A stretch of 63,662 nucleotides of DNA from Dyadobacter linearis (GTDB lineage Bacteria > Bacteroidota > Bacteroidia > Cytophagales > Spirosomataceae): the NCBI RefSeq assembly GCF_907165045.1, contig NZ_CAJRAU010000014.1:1-63662 (forward strand). Direction: 5' to 3'. The position numbers and the translations under genes are program-made. The notes below the pieces were generated by a model. That model was not told the origin of the DNA. It saw nothing but the letters and a program-made list of their open reading frames with translations, and ran no database searches. Of this stretch, positions 1 to 8,813 are shown in pieces (the stretch's first letter is position 1; every line of letters starts with the position of its first letter).

Positions 1-218
1 TTACCAATATTATCCTGGTCTGGAACACAGTGTATCAGCAGGAAATTATCAAACAATTACACCAGGAAGGATATGTAATTGACGAAAATGACTTTGAGTT
101 TATCTCTCCTGCACCTTTTGAGCATATCAACCGACTGGGCAAATACAACTTTAACGCAAACCCAGAGCTCGGGGACAACGGACTACGGCCATTGAGAAAG
201 CCAAAACTAAACAATTAG
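1..218 (+). CDS. Tn3-family transposase, C-terminal end (cut by window edge)
   Basis: The open frame enters from the left edge (first full codon at 3) and stops at 218. The residues match the extreme C terminus of Tn3-family TnpA: a WNTVYQQE segment, then a block around SPAPFEHINRLGKY, which corresponds to the SPxxWEHINxxGxY signature that ends these transposases. The catalytic part lies outside the window. It is a different lineage from the two Tn3 transposases at 53 and 60.5-63 kb, which have EHINMLGEYDF-type ends with other flanking residues. The resolvase at 1072-1641 may belong to the same transposon. No terminal inverted repeat could be identified just downstream. Confidence 0.75.
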   Translation, partial: TNIILVWNTVYQQEIIKQLHQEGYVIDENDFEFISPAPFEHINRLGKYNFNANPELGDNGLRPLRKPKLNN

Positions 219-478
219 TTTCTTAGCGTATGATTTCGCCCATTTGTAACGAAAACCTCAACTTGTGCAGCACAGTTCCAGAATTACCGACACTTAGTCG
301 GAAACAATCCCTCCAAAGACGGCGGATGATCCTATTTGTATAGCTGTTTTCCCCATCGGTTTGTTCGTATTCCTGGCATTAGCCTTGTAAGTGATTCCAT
401 GACAGAGCCTGTGGCCGTTAAGTGCACCTGATAAACCAGAAATAGATTTTTATGCTTTAAAGCGACTCCACCACAATT

Positions 479-988
479 TCAATCATTTTCTTCAGAAATA
501 TCAAGTTGTAATTCTTGCGGCACATTTAACTCCTTCCTTTTTCGATAATACTCTTCTTCCGTCAAAGGACCATACGTTTGTTTGTTTTTGTGAGAAATGA
601 TCCAGTAATTGATTTTACGAGCAAAAATTTGCTTATAGTATGGATCATATCGGATTACACTGTCGGCTATGTGATGGCTTTCTTGTACATCCTTTTCCGA
701 ATTATCTTTATATTTTATTTTGTCTTTACTTCTTAATTCAGATCCAATTTGCCCTCTGTATACTTCCTTACTTGGCTGTTGTAGAGCCAAAATAAAATTC
801 TGATCATATTTGTACTGAGCAACTTTGCCATAAATGCTACGTTGAGCTGGAAATGGAGAAATAATATTTTTTAATTCTGAACCAAAGCCTTGATAAATAA
901 ACCCATTCCCAAGATCTTCTGTAAACTCAGATACACCTGCACCGCACCTTGTTAAGAGTAGTATAATAAATAGCCCTAATGCTCTCAT
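479..988 (-). CDS. small hypothetical lipoprotein (DUF3997-like)
   Basis: Encodes 169 residues. The N terminus (MRALGLFIILLLTRCGAG) is a short hydrophobic signal followed by a lipobox-like LLTRC, so the protein is probably lipid-anchored in the envelope. The body contains LGNGFIYQGFGSELKNII and a late SHKNKQTYGPLTEEEYYRKR segment, a layout I associate with the DUF3997 group of small lipoproteins; that family assignment is tentative. It sits between a Tn3 transposase end and a resolvase, so it may be transposon cargo. No function can be assigned. Confidence 0.6.
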   Translation of the reverse strand: MRALGLFIILLLTRCGAGVSEFTEDLGNGFIYQGFGSELKNIISPFPAQRSIYGKVAQYKYDQNFILALQQPSKEVYRGQIGSELRSKDKIKYKDNSEKDVQESHHIADSVIRYDPYYKQIFARKINYWIISHKNKQTYGPLTEEEYYRKRKELNVPQELQLDISEEND

Positions 989-1071
989 AGTTTAATATGA
1001 TTTTTAAAGTTTATATTGATTAATTAAGGCGTGTCGCATTGTCTGCTGTGATGATTACTTCGCGTTTATTG

Positions 1072-1641
1072 TCACAAGCCATGCTCTACCTCCTTGATGT
1101 ACCGGTATACTGTTGCCCGGCTGATGCCAAGCACTTTGCCAATTTCGGCCACTGACTTATCTTGCTTATCGTAAAGAGCTTTGGCAGCATGCGCCTTGGA
1201 TTGCGCTTCCTTATTTAACCCCTTGGGCTTCCCTCCCATCCTACCCCGCGCCCTTGCGGCTGCAAGACCGGCTTTGGTCCTGTCGCGGATCAGGTCCCGT
1301 TCAAACTCTGCCAACGAAGCAAAGATGTTAAAGATTAACCGCCCTTGCGCGGTTGTCGTATCTATGGCATCGTTCAGGCTCCGGAAGCCAATTTGGTTTT
1401 GCTGGAATTCATTAACCAAATTGATCAGGTCTTTAAGCGACCTTCCAAGCCGGTCGAGTTTCCAGACAACGATCGTATCCCCTGCCCTAGCTGTGTCAAG
1501 AAGCTTGTTGAGTTCCGGCCGGTCTTTGACAGATGAAACCTTCTCGCGAAAGATTCGCTCGCAGCCTGACTTTTTCAGGTCATCTATTTGAAGGTCCAAG
1601 TTTTGGTCCTGCGTGGAAACGCGTGCATATCCAAAAATCAT
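1072..1641 (-). CDS. serine recombinase / Tn3-type resolvase
   Basis: A 189-residue resolvase/invertase of usual length. The catalytic domain opens with MIFGYARVSTQDQNLDLQ, in which Ser9 is the expected nucleophile, and carries the WKLDRLGRSLKDL and EFERDLIRDRTKAGL arginine motifs. The C-terminal part (about 150-189) holds an HTH_7-type helix-turn-helix (KSVAEIGKVLGISRATVYRYIKE). In Tn3 elements this enzyme resolves cointegrates at res. The start codon lies at the edge of an inverted-repeat region (1641-1702) that looks like its own res site, so it probably represses itself. Neighbouring Tn3 transposase remains support a transposon origin. Confidence 0.9.
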   Translation of the reverse strand: MIFGYARVSTQDQNLDLQIDDLKKSGCERIFREKVSSVKDRPELNKLLDTARAGDTIVVWKLDRLGRSLKDLINLVNEFQQNQIGFRSLNDAIDTTTAQGRLIFNIFASLAEFERDLIRDRTKAGLAAARARGRMGGKPKGLNKEAQSKAHAAKALYDKQDKSVAEIGKVLGISRATVYRYIKEVEHGL

Positions 1642-1702
1642 ATCGTCTGTCTCACTAATTCAGTCAAAGGTATAAAAAGTGACATAGAAATGTGAGACGA
1701 TA
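1641..1702. promoter_or_regulatory. candidate res site / resolvase operator
   Basis: TATCGTCTGTCTCAC at 1641-1655 and GTGAGACGATA at 1692-1702 form an inverted repeat immediately upstream of the resolvase start. Further along (1755-1782) a second GTCTC...GAGAC pair brackets CAAAACGGACGTTTCGC. Position next to the resolvase and the repeated inverted subsites are what a three-subsite res region would look like. Inference only. Confidence 0.45.
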
Positions 1703-1908
1703 AGTTAAGACACTTTTATATAACTAAATCCATAGTAAGTTGAGTTGTCAACTAGTCTCACAAAACGGACGTTTCGCGAGACGGGTAATACGATTGAAAT
1801 ACGGATAGATAGATCCGAGCAGTATTTATTACGTTACAACGATTGATATGATTTCGGAGTCATTCAGTGTACTCTTCTCAGCTTGAAACCATCCGAAGAT
1901 TTTTACAT

Positions 1909-2340
1909 ATGGATCTAAAAAAGATAACTCGATTCACATTCATACTTGTGATTATAGGGTTTCTCACTGTTCAATGCAAAGAACCCGATAAACAGGCAGT
2001 TCCATGTGATTGCCAGAGTAAAACGGTTAAAAAAGAAATGAAAAACATAGAGGCAGTAGTAGTTTATATCCAAGGAAACCGACCTCCTGGGGGTAGTCAA
2101 GGGCCTGACCTATATATATTAAGTAATGAGCCAAAGGATTTTGAGAGAAGTGGTCACGCAGCCGGTCCAAATATATTGGTCCCTTGCGACTCTCTATCTA
2201 CCGAATTTAAAAAACAAGGTCTCAAGGTGGTTATATCTTATAACCGCAAAGATTGCTATGGTGCTATCACTAACCCGAGCTTTCGAGGCCACTATGGCTA
2301 TTTTATTGATTTGACTACGATTAGGGTGAAAAATCTGTAA
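1909..2340 (+). CDS. small hypothetical lipoprotein
   Basis: I place the start at the ATG at 1909, giving 143 residues; an upstream in-frame GTG at 1867 would put 14 extra residues before the signal peptide. The N terminus MDLKKITRFTFILVIIGFLTVQCKEP is a classical lipoprotein signal with lipobox LTVQC. The mature part has four further cysteines (CDCQ, PCDS, DCYG), which could form disulfides in the periplasm. No family recognised. Lies between the resolvase and two other small lipoprotein genes. Confidence 0.6.
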   Translation: MDLKKITRFTFILVIIGFLTVQCKEPDKQAVPCDCQSKTVKKEMKNIEAVVVYIQGNRPPGGSQGPDLYILSNEPKDFERSGHAAGPNILVPCDSLSTEFKKQGLKVVISYNRKDCYGAITNPSFRGHYGYFIDLTTIRVKNL

Positions 2341-2451
2341 ATGATATTATCACTCTCACAAAACCCTCCGACGCGAGAGATTTTTTACTAATCGCGGCTA
2401 GGCGTCAGATTATCGCACGGATCGGACGTTTTCCTGGACGCGTGAATTCTG

Positions 2452-2829
2452 TTATGGCCACATCTTGGTTCCATATAGAACTTTTATCTCTCTTCGCTGT
2501 GCGCGATAGTCACTAATTGCCTGTGGAGACTGTAAATCAAGTTTTACTCCATTGCACAAATGTTGGTGAATGTTCGTAGAGCTGAAAAGGCTATTTTGAA
2601 CCTCAATTACCTGATTTCCATTGTATTCGTACAAGACAATTCCGTTTATACCAGGCCCTCCGAGAAATGCCTTAAACTCATCATTCAGCCATTTTAAATT
2701 ATTTATTGGATCTGCAACTCCACATACCTTGTCCACTTCCTGGACCGGGTCACCGCTTTTGCAGTTTGTTACCAAAAACAAAATGACCGTTAAGGATGCT
2801 GAAAAGATGGCTTTTGATAAATTTTTCAT
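2452..2829 (-). CDS. small hypothetical lipoprotein
   Basis: The start chosen is the ATG at 2829 (125 residues), because MKNLSKAIFSASLTVILFLVTNCKSG is a lipoprotein signal with lipobox LVTNC. The open frame continues upstream into the preceding gene, but that part only overlaps the other reading frame. The gene begins 7 bases after the stop of the gene at 2837-3133, so the two probably form one transcript. Family not recognised. Confidence 0.6.
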   Translation of the reverse strand: MKNLSKAIFSASLTVILFLVTNCKSGDPVQEVDKVCGVADPINNLKWLNDEFKAFLGGPGINGIVLYEYNGNQVIEVQNSLFSSTNIHQHLCNGVKLDLQSPQAISDYRAQRREIKVLYGTKMWP

Positions 2830-2836
2830 CGCTTTT

Positions 2837-3133
2837 TTATTCTCGATTGCGTATTGAAGTAATGTTGATCCACCGTCCCCACACTTTAAGTCCGTCACTT
2901 TCATCCTTCTTAAACCGAATCCAGACAGGCGTAGATTCCTTGTTATAAGGTGCGACAACATCGGCGCGATACCAGACAGAATCAATTTGAACGAGCCAGC
3001 CACCGCACGCACCACACATTGTATAATCCCTTTGTGTAATAACAGCAGCTCTTTCAGGCTCTACGTCCGAGCAACCTGATAAGCTGCCTGCTACTATCAG
3101 AATGCTCACATAAATCAGAATGGTCTTTTTCAT
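2837..3133 (-). CDS. small hypothetical lipoprotein
   Basis: 98 residues from the ATG at 3133. MKKTILIYVSILIVAGSLSGCSDV is a lipoprotein signal with lipobox SLSGC. The mature protein has a CGACGG motif and ends with an arginine-rich tail. First gene of a two-gene minus-strand unit with 2452-2829. A short upstream extension (MVFALQTVGN) is possible but would bury the signal peptide. Family not recognised. Confidence 0.6.
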   Translation of the reverse strand: MKKTILIYVSILIVAGSLSGCSDVEPERAAVITQRDYTMCGACGGWLVQIDSVWYRADVVAPYNKESTPVWIRFKKDESDGLKVWGRWINITSIRNRE

Positions 3134-3285
3134 ATTGCCAACGGTTTGTAAAGCAAAGACCATATTTGACTTAAATGGTTGTAAAATTATCTATGCAAGC
3201 TAGTATGTCAAAAAGAGAGGAGATGCGATCATCGAATAACCTACCAAGGTTGAACACCTGTGCTGCGCCCCTCTCAAAAGCAATT

Positions 3286-3480
3286 TACGAAAAGTCCCAC
3301 GTCCTTGTACTATCCCAAGAACTTTCGCAAAACGCCTCAGACTCTCTTGTTCTGTGTTTCGTCACTTAACATAAAATTGGTTATCGCAACAAAAATTATC
3401 TGGCTCCGCCTCTCCCCTATGGTTCAGGTGTCAACCTTTTTGCTAGTAAAACGTGGTAAGTGTAAACGATACCCGACATT
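3286..3480. repeat. degenerate dispersed repeat, copy 1
   Basis: Contains AACATAAAATTGGTTATCG (3368 onward), CCTCTCCCCTATGGTTCAGG and TTTGCTAGTAAAACGTGG, followed by GGTAAGTGTAAACGATACCC. The same order of blocks recurs at 5465-5625 and, in part, at 3715-3832 and 3960-4105. The surrounding 3134-4223 has no gene I can support. The reverse strand gives short broken peptides shared between copies, so this may be an eroded coding sequence. Confidence 0.55.
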
Positions 3481-3714
3481 ATTTGCAACAAGTCACTTCC
3501 GGATATGACAGTGGTGATTATGAATCGAATAACCACTTGTAAAATATTTCTTTGAGGCATGCTATTTATCGCGCATATTGCAAAAAATCACTGCGTCAAT
3601 GGAGAAGAAAAAACGCTTTAACTTTTGGATCAAACTAGCAATCGCGTCGCTTGACATTATTAGCTTGATACGCCTCGCCTTTTTATAATAAGACAGCCCC
3701 CTGGTGCAGCAGCT

Positions 3715-3832
3715 GCTCCGGAACACAATGGGCAAAGTGCTCTCTCCTTGCACTAATCGAGAACTTTCGCAAAAGCGCCTCTCCCCTCTTATTCTATGTT
3801 GGTCATTAACATAAAAAGGGTTATCACCTTCC
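3715..3832. repeat. degenerate dispersed repeat, copy 2 (partial)
   Basis: Shares CTTTCGCAAAA-GCCTC and AACATAAAAAGGGTTATCAC with copies 1 and 3 but lacks the TTTTGCTAGTAAAACG half. Intergenic, between copy 1 and copy 4. Confidence 0.5.
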
Positions 3833-3959
3833 AAATAATCGCCTCAAGGCGCTTTATGTAATAGCTCAGATATAAATATACTTGATTGACGTATATTGTA
3901 TAACGGTTATTCATAAACATAGGCCTTACGCAATCGTCTGGTGAGACATACATTGAGCA

Positions 3960-4105
3960 GAACCACAGTCATTAGATTCAATTCAGTCATGGTTGGCATG
4001 TCAATCGTTTACGCTGCTGACCTCATTCTCGGCCTATTATTTACAGGTCAACCAGTTCACTCATAAACGGTGGTAAGCGTATAAATTACCCGACGGGTTT
4101 ATAAG
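3960..4105. repeat. degenerate dispersed repeat, copy 4
   Basis: Contains GATTCAATTCAGTCATGGTT, GGCATGTCAA, CCTCATTCTCGGCCTAT, then GGTGGTAAGCGTATAAATTA and CCCGACG. The first half matches 10985-11150 (GATTCAAATCAATCAACGGT, GGCAGGTCAACC, CCTCATTCTGCGCCTAT). The second half matches the end of copy 1 (GTGGTAAGTGTAAACGATAC). Confidence 0.45.
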
Positions 4106-4223
4106 ATTGAATTTGCCGCAAAAGCGTAATTATTGGTGATGCCCCTGTTGATTTTCGTAGTAATTAATTTTGTACTTTCCCTTATTGGCAAGCGCACAAC
4201 ATGCCAATAACAGTTGAAAACTA

Positions 4224-5455
4224 ATGATAATTAACAGATTACTGCTTGCGCAACTGCGCTTTTACATCTTGGTAATACTTTGCCAATTAGTAAGTCATTG
4301 CTCATTCAGCCAACAACTTTCAAGTGCGGCTCAGATAAGTCTAGTAACATATGGCTCTGGCGATGATGACATTTCATCAGCCTTTGGACATACAGAAATA
4401 CGTGTTGTTGACCCAATTCTCGGAATCGATCAGAATTACAGCTATGGTGGCTTTAATCACAGAGCCGATGGATTTGTGATTAAATTTTTAAAAGGGACGC
4501 TCCCATATTATATAGCGTTTCATAAGCTCAATGAGGTTGCGCATTACTACCAACAGACGAATCGTAGTATCCGAGAGCAAACGTTGAATCTTTCATATTA
4601 TCAACGTAATCAACTGATTAGCGACTTGGAACAGAACTATTTACCACAGAATCGATATATCGCTATAAGTTTTATTATGACAACTGTGCTACCCGACCTC
4701 GGGACATGATTGCTACCGTGTGTGGAGATAGTCTAATAATCCCATCCCGCTCTAATATGACAGGCAAGTCATATAGGGATTGGATGAATGAATATTTAAC
4801 TGAGAAACCTTGGTATCAATTGGGCATGAACTTGGCCCTTGGAAGTCCGTCGGACAAACAGACCGATGGTTGGCAGGCCATGTATCTACCGGATCAATTG
4901 GCCGGTCAGCTACGTCATGCTACCATTAGGCAATCTGATGGTAGCATGATACCGTTGCTACAAAGTGAACAAACCTTGTTTATGCCTCAGGAAAAAGTTA
5001 AGCAGCCGCTTGCCTTTATCGCTCGACCTAATGTTGTATTTACTCTGTTCGGCATTATAGTTACCGTATTTTCAATTGGGCGATTTGTGAGCGGTAGAAA
5101 AGTTGACCGTTGGCTCGATCATATCTTATTTGGCGCATCAGGTTTAATAGGTTGGTTTTTGATTGTACTATGGCATATCCGAGATGATGGCGTTACAGCT
5201 TGGAACCCAACGCTGCTATATTTGATGCCACTTCATATACCGCTAGTATTTTGGGCTACAAGGCGAAACGCAGGAGCATTTCGAGCCTTATATTTTGCCG
5301 TTGCAGCATTATTGATTTTAGGAGGCATGGTACTGTCAAACATACCTGGATGGTTTGATGTTACATGCCCAGTAATGTTACTGGTACGCTGCCTGATTAA
5401 CTATTCGCTGTACTCTAGCCCAAGTCATCAATGGACTCGGATGTACTCCCATTAA
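4224..5455 (+). pseudogene. DUF4105 membrane protein, split by a frameshift
   Basis: Two open frames, 4224-4709 and 4706-5455, together encode one DUF4105-type envelope protein. The first part has a signal peptide (about residues 10-30), then SLVTYGSGDDDISSAFGHTEIRV. The family hallmark YKFYYDNCATRPRDMI is encoded at 4664-4711 in the frame of the second part, upstream of its apparent ATG, so that ATG is not a true start. Restoring one base near 4655-4662 joins the frames. The second part carries membrane helices (about PNVVFTLFGIIVTVF, LIGWFLIVLWHI and two more). The break may be a real mutation or a sequence error. Confidence 0.75.
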
Positions 5456-5464
5456 ATTCAAGTC

Positions 5465-5625
5465 CCGTATCCTTGCACTTCAAAGAACTTAGCCAAAATC
5501 TCTCCCACCCTCTTGTTTGTTTGGCTGTTCAACATAAAATCTGTTATCGCAACCAAATTACAGTATCTGGCTCCATCTCTTCCCTATGGTTAACGTGCCA
5601 ACCGTTTTGCTAGTAAAACGTAATC
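5465..5625. repeat. degenerate dispersed repeat, copy 3
   Basis: Located between the DUF4105 gene and the DJ-1 gene. Shares AACATAAAATCTGTTATCGC, CTCTTCCCTATGGTTAACG and TTTTGCTAGTAAAACGTAAT with copy 1 in the same order and orientation. Confidence 0.55.
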
Positions 5626-5664
5626 TTGCTGCATAATGTATAAGTATCTATTAACTACAAGCGC

Positions 5665-6246
5665 TTACATCATCTCCAAGCTTTTATAATCGTATAAAGG
5701 TGCTGGATTATATTCGACAAGTAACTGGATTCTACGAGCTTCGTCTGCCCCTTCTATCTTGTTAATAAAATAGAAGGCTAGATCAATTCCAGCAGTTACT
5801 CCGCCGCAGGAGAATACATTTCCATCTTCGACGATGCGTTCATTAACTACAATTGCTCCAAGGCGTTCCAAAGATTGAAATGCCGCCCGGTTCGTAGTCG
5901 CTCTTATTCCCTCAAGTAACCCGCATGAGCCTAGAATAATTGAACCTGTACATACCGTAAGGATAAACCTGGATTTTCCGCAAACTGCCCTGATAATTTC
6001 CATGCTATTGATATCATCATGAAATTTTGCATGTCCACGCCCACCTGGGATGAGCAAGACATCAAATTCACTTTCTTTTGTCAAAACAGATGAAGGTTCA
6101 ACAAACAGGCCGTTGCCGATATCGATGCGACCGGGAGTGCAGGCAACGACTTTAATATCCCAATCCTTGACTCGTGCCAGAATATCCAGTGGCCCGAATA
6201 TATCCAGAGCGGTTACCTGATCATACAGCAAAATTCCAATCTTCAT
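5665..6246 (-). CDS. DJ-1/PfpI family protein, isonitrile hydratase-like
   Basis: 193 residues, the usual size for a single DJ-1/PfpI domain. The nucleophile elbow is LTVCTGS with Cys99 and Thr100, and an early VTALDIFGP places Asp15. The Asp, Cys, Thr spacing matches that of isonitrile hydratase (Asp17/Cys101/Thr102 in the characterised enzyme), which hydrates isonitriles to N-substituted formamides. Many relatives of this GlxA-like group have other or unknown substrates, so the activity is only a suggestion. It stands alone on the minus strand. Confidence 0.8.
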   Translation of the reverse strand: MKIGILLYDQVTALDIFGPLDILARVKDWDIKVVACTPGRIDIGNGLFVEPSSVLTKESEFDVLLIPGGRGHAKFHDDINSMEIIRAVCGKSRFILTVCTGSIILGSCGLLEGIRATTNRAAFQSLERLGAIVVNERIVEDGNVFSCGGVTAGIDLAFYFINKIEGADEARRIQLLVEYNPAPLYDYKSLEMM

Positions 6247-6462
6247 TGTAACGGCTTAAGACATGTAAATGCGAACAACAGATTATCTTAAATATAAGTA
6301 GTAAGTGTAAAGTAATCCCAATGTTTTGTGAGAGTATTTTGAAGTATAATTTTAATCATGTGATTTTCCCTGAACAGATAGTACACTAGCCAACCATAAT
6401 GTTTTCGGTACATGTTTGAGAACTTCAAAAAATGACTTTCATTCTTTTGTCCGTCATCCTGA

Positions 6463-7149
6463 TCAACAGACCAATCGGTAGCCAACTCCCCGAAGCGTAA
6501 GAATCTCAACCGAGGGATCTAATTTCAAATGCTTTCGTAATTTGGTAATAAATACATCCAGTGTTCGCCCATTGAAATAACTGTCGTCCCCCCACAAGGT
6601 CAGTAGAATGTGTCTACGCTCCACAATCTGGTTTTGATGGTCGTATAAAAGTTGGAGAAGTTGGGTTTCTCTATGGGACAGGCGGATAGCCCCCTTATTA
6701 TGTAATTGCAGGCTTTGTTGGTGAGCTACAAACGTATATTGCCCTATAAAGACCGCGTCCGGGAGTCTGGCAGTTAAGGAATAACTGCGCCTGAGTAGCT
6801 CCTTAATGCGTAGAAACAACTCTTGCAGACTGAACGGTTTTTTCAGATAATCATTCCCCCCACTCCGATAACCCTCCATGATGTCTTTGGTTGCGGTTCT
6901 AGCCGTCAGATACAAGATAGGAATGCTTTGATCTAGCTGACGGATTTTCTCGACCAGGGTAAACCCATCTATGGTGGGCAGCATTACATCGATTATACAA
7001 AGTGAAAAGCGATGGGTACGAAACAGACCAAAAGCCTGGTGGCCATCCCAGGCATGAGTGACCTGATATTGAAGCTGCTCCAAGCTATCAACGACAACCT
7101 GAGCCAGAAATGGCTCATCTTCCACCAAGAGGATATGGGCTTGTTCCAT
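6463..7149 (-). CDS. OmpR-family response regulator
   Basis: 228 residues from the ATG at 7149, whose A is shared with the TGA stop of the upstream kinase gene (TGATG), a classic translational-coupling overlap; a start 24 bases upstream is possible but would overlap more. The receiver domain has the acidic pair VEDE, phosphoacceptor Asp54 in CIIDVMLP and the KKP lysine. The C-terminal winged helix (about 130-228) ends with the TLRGVGYRLV motif of OmpR/PhoB proteins. Such regulators bind direct repeats spaced about one helical turn; four such TTAACC repeats lie upstream of the operon at 8655-8694. Confidence 0.93.
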   Translation of the reverse strand: MEQAHILLVEDEPFLAQVVVDSLEQLQYQVTHAWDGHQAFGLFRTHRFSLCIIDVMLPTIDGFTLVEKIRQLDQSIPILYLTARTATKDIMEGYRSGGNDYLKKPFSLQELFLRIKELLRRSYSLTARLPDAVFIGQYTFVAHQQSLQLHNKGAIRLSHRETQLLQLLYDHQNQIVERRHILLTLWGDDSYFNGRTLDVFITKLRKHLKLDPSVEILTLRGVGYRLVC

Positions 7150-8615
7150 CAGCATATAGGGATCCGAATCCAAAACAAACTACCACTGGGTTCGTTGGCT
7201 TCCACCCGGATTGACCCACCATGCTGCGTGAGAATTTGCTTCACGTAACTTAGGCCGAGGCCGTAGCCTTTCACATCATGCACATTCCCGCGAGGTATCC
7301 GAAAGAACGGTTCAAATATCTTAGTCCTATACTCTTCCGGTATGCCAATGCCGTTGTCGGCAAAACCAATTTCAACCGATCGTTTTTTGGCAACCAGACA
7401 GATAGTGAGCTGTGGATGAGTTGTTCCATACTTGACGGCATTGTCGAGCACATTGCTAAACACCGCTAGTAAACTATTGGCCCGAGCGTTGACCAACACG
7501 GGCTTGCTTTGAGGCAGATAGGATAACCAGGTCTCAGGAAGAGTTTGTCGAAGTAAAAGCTCTTGGATAGCTTGTTCCAGGAGTTGGCATACGTCGACTG
7601 TTACCCAGGGCTCGTCGGTAAAGGTAATCCGGCGGTTGGCGTTCAGGATTTGGGTTGTTAGTCCCGTTAATTTATCAGCCTGGTACGTGATGATATCAAG
7701 GTAGTTTTTTTGAACCTGCGGCGGGTGGTTAAATGCTTTGAGGGCTTCGGCCGTAATTTTGATCGAGGCGAGTGGCGTATTGAGCTCATGGCTCATATTG
7801 TTGATGAAATCGTCCTTAAGTCGGGCTAATTTGTGCTGGGATAGCAACGTTATCGCAGTGTAGCCAAAGCAGAACAAACTGATCGCAACCAGAAAGAATG
7901 TGGCCAGGATTACCCATTTCATGGTTTTGACAAAGTACTGTGTCGGCGGGTCAAAACGAGCACGTACCCAGTCGTTGGTGTAGGGCTTGCGAAAGGAAGT
8001 AGCCACCGGCTGGGTCCAATAGCCGGTTTCTCCATGGCGGTTCGTCGTCAACAAAAACTGGGCATCAATCCCTCTGTTAGCTAACAGATTTCTGTAAATA
8101 CGATCCAGATCACTTAGACGAAGATGACTTTGATCAAAAGCTAATTTTAAACTATCCCCAAGCCTTTGTGTATAGTAGTAGACAAAACCGTCTTGCAAAT
8201 CCTGCCGGACCCGTCGGTCGGCTAAGTGATGAATCACCATGGATCTAACTGATGGGCTTATACGCGTGAGTTTAGGCTTGAAATCGTCGATGCCAAAGGA
8301 GGTGCCTGGACTACCTTTAAACTTGGGATAGCGATCATTGATATGGAAGACTGTTGTGCTGTCGCGGTTCTTGATATCACATGTAATCTGGATCAATGAA
8401 GTGTCTGCTAACCATATCTTTACCTGGTTGATCAGTTCCTGCCGACGCTGAGCCGTTTCCAGATCCACTGCCTGCATGAGTGTTTGATTAATATCGTGCT
8501 GAAAGGATTGGACAGTGGCCTGATAATTCTGATAATTCCAGAACAACTGCAATCCAATGATAGCGGCAATACAAAGTGCCATCAGCGTTAAGACCAGGTT
8601 TACCGGCTGTTTCAT
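7149..8615 (-). CDS. membrane sensor histidine kinase
   Basis: 488 residues. A first membrane helix (about 8-28) and a second (about 233-258) enclose a 200-residue periplasmic sensor region of no known family. The HisKA dimerisation domain has NNMSHELNTP with His276. The ATPase domain shows the N box (LDNAVKYG), G1 (FADNGIGIP) and G2 (GYGLGLSYV). It is the first gene of the operon and is coupled to the response regulator. The signal it senses cannot be read from the sequence. Confidence 0.93.
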   Translation of the reverse strand: MKQPVNLVLTLMALCIAAIIGLQLFWNYQNYQATVQSFQHDINQTLMQAVDLETAQRRQELINQVKIWLADTSLIQITCDIKNRDSTTVFHINDRYPKFKGSPGTSFGIDDFKPKLTRISPSVRSMVIHHLADRRVRQDLQDGFVYYYTQRLGDSLKLAFDQSHLRLSDLDRIYRNLLANRGIDAQFLLTTNRHGETGYWTQPVATSFRKPYTNDWVRARFDPPTQYFVKTMKWVILATFFLVAISLFCFGYTAITLLSQHKLARLKDDFINNMSHELNTPLASIKITAEALKAFNHPPQVQKNYLDIITYQADKLTGLTTQILNANRRITFTDEPWVTVDVCQLLEQAIQELLLRQTLPETWLSYLPQSKPVLVNARANSLLAVFSNVLDNAVKYGTTHPQLTICLVAKKRSVEIGFADNGIGIPEEYRTKIFEPFFRIPRGNVHDVKGYGLGLSYVKQILTQHGGSIRVEANEPSGSLFWIRIPIC

Positions 8616-8654
8616 GAGTGAAGATAAATAATTTCGAGCTTGCCCGGCAGAGCC

Positions 8655-8694
8655 TTAACCTTAATTAACCTGGGTTAACCAAGGGTTAACCCAG
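8655..8694. promoter_or_regulatory. phased TTAACC direct repeats with an 11-bp palindrome
   Basis: TTAACC occurs at 8655, 8665, 8675 and 8686, that is every 10-11 bases on one strand. The last two copies form a perfect inverted repeat, CTGGGTTAACC (8670-8680), AAG, GGTTAACCCAG (8684-8694). The site lies in the divergent region between the kinase operon (start 8615) and the secreted-protein gene (start 8814). OmpR-family regulators typically bind such helically phased direct repeats, so this is a good candidate operator for the adjacent regulator. Confidence 0.6.
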
Positions 8695-8768
8695 TACGTG
8701 CCTTTTTTAACAGTGCTTTGTCAAAAAAAGATATGACAAAACGACTCGGACTTAAACCTCACCTATCG

Positions 8769-8785
8769 ACCGATTTTAAATCGGT
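8769..8785. repeat. REP-like palindrome
   Basis: ACCGATTT-T-AAATCGGT is a perfect 8-bp inverted repeat with a one-base centre. When translated it gives the TDFKSV string that appears in spurious ORFs at such palindromes. It argues that the gene here starts downstream (8814) and not at 8718. Confidence 0.5.
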
Positions 8786-8813
8786 TGCCTCCTATCGTTG
8801 GGTAGCGATTTCA

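Noticed and set aside
1181..1591. 136-codon frame opposite the resolvase
   Set aside because: Shadow of the strongly supported resolvase gene on the other strand.
4706..5455. Treating 4706-5455 as a separate gene with its own ATG
   Set aside because: The family motif YYDNC lies upstream of that ATG in the same frame, so it is the second half of the broken DUF4105 gene.
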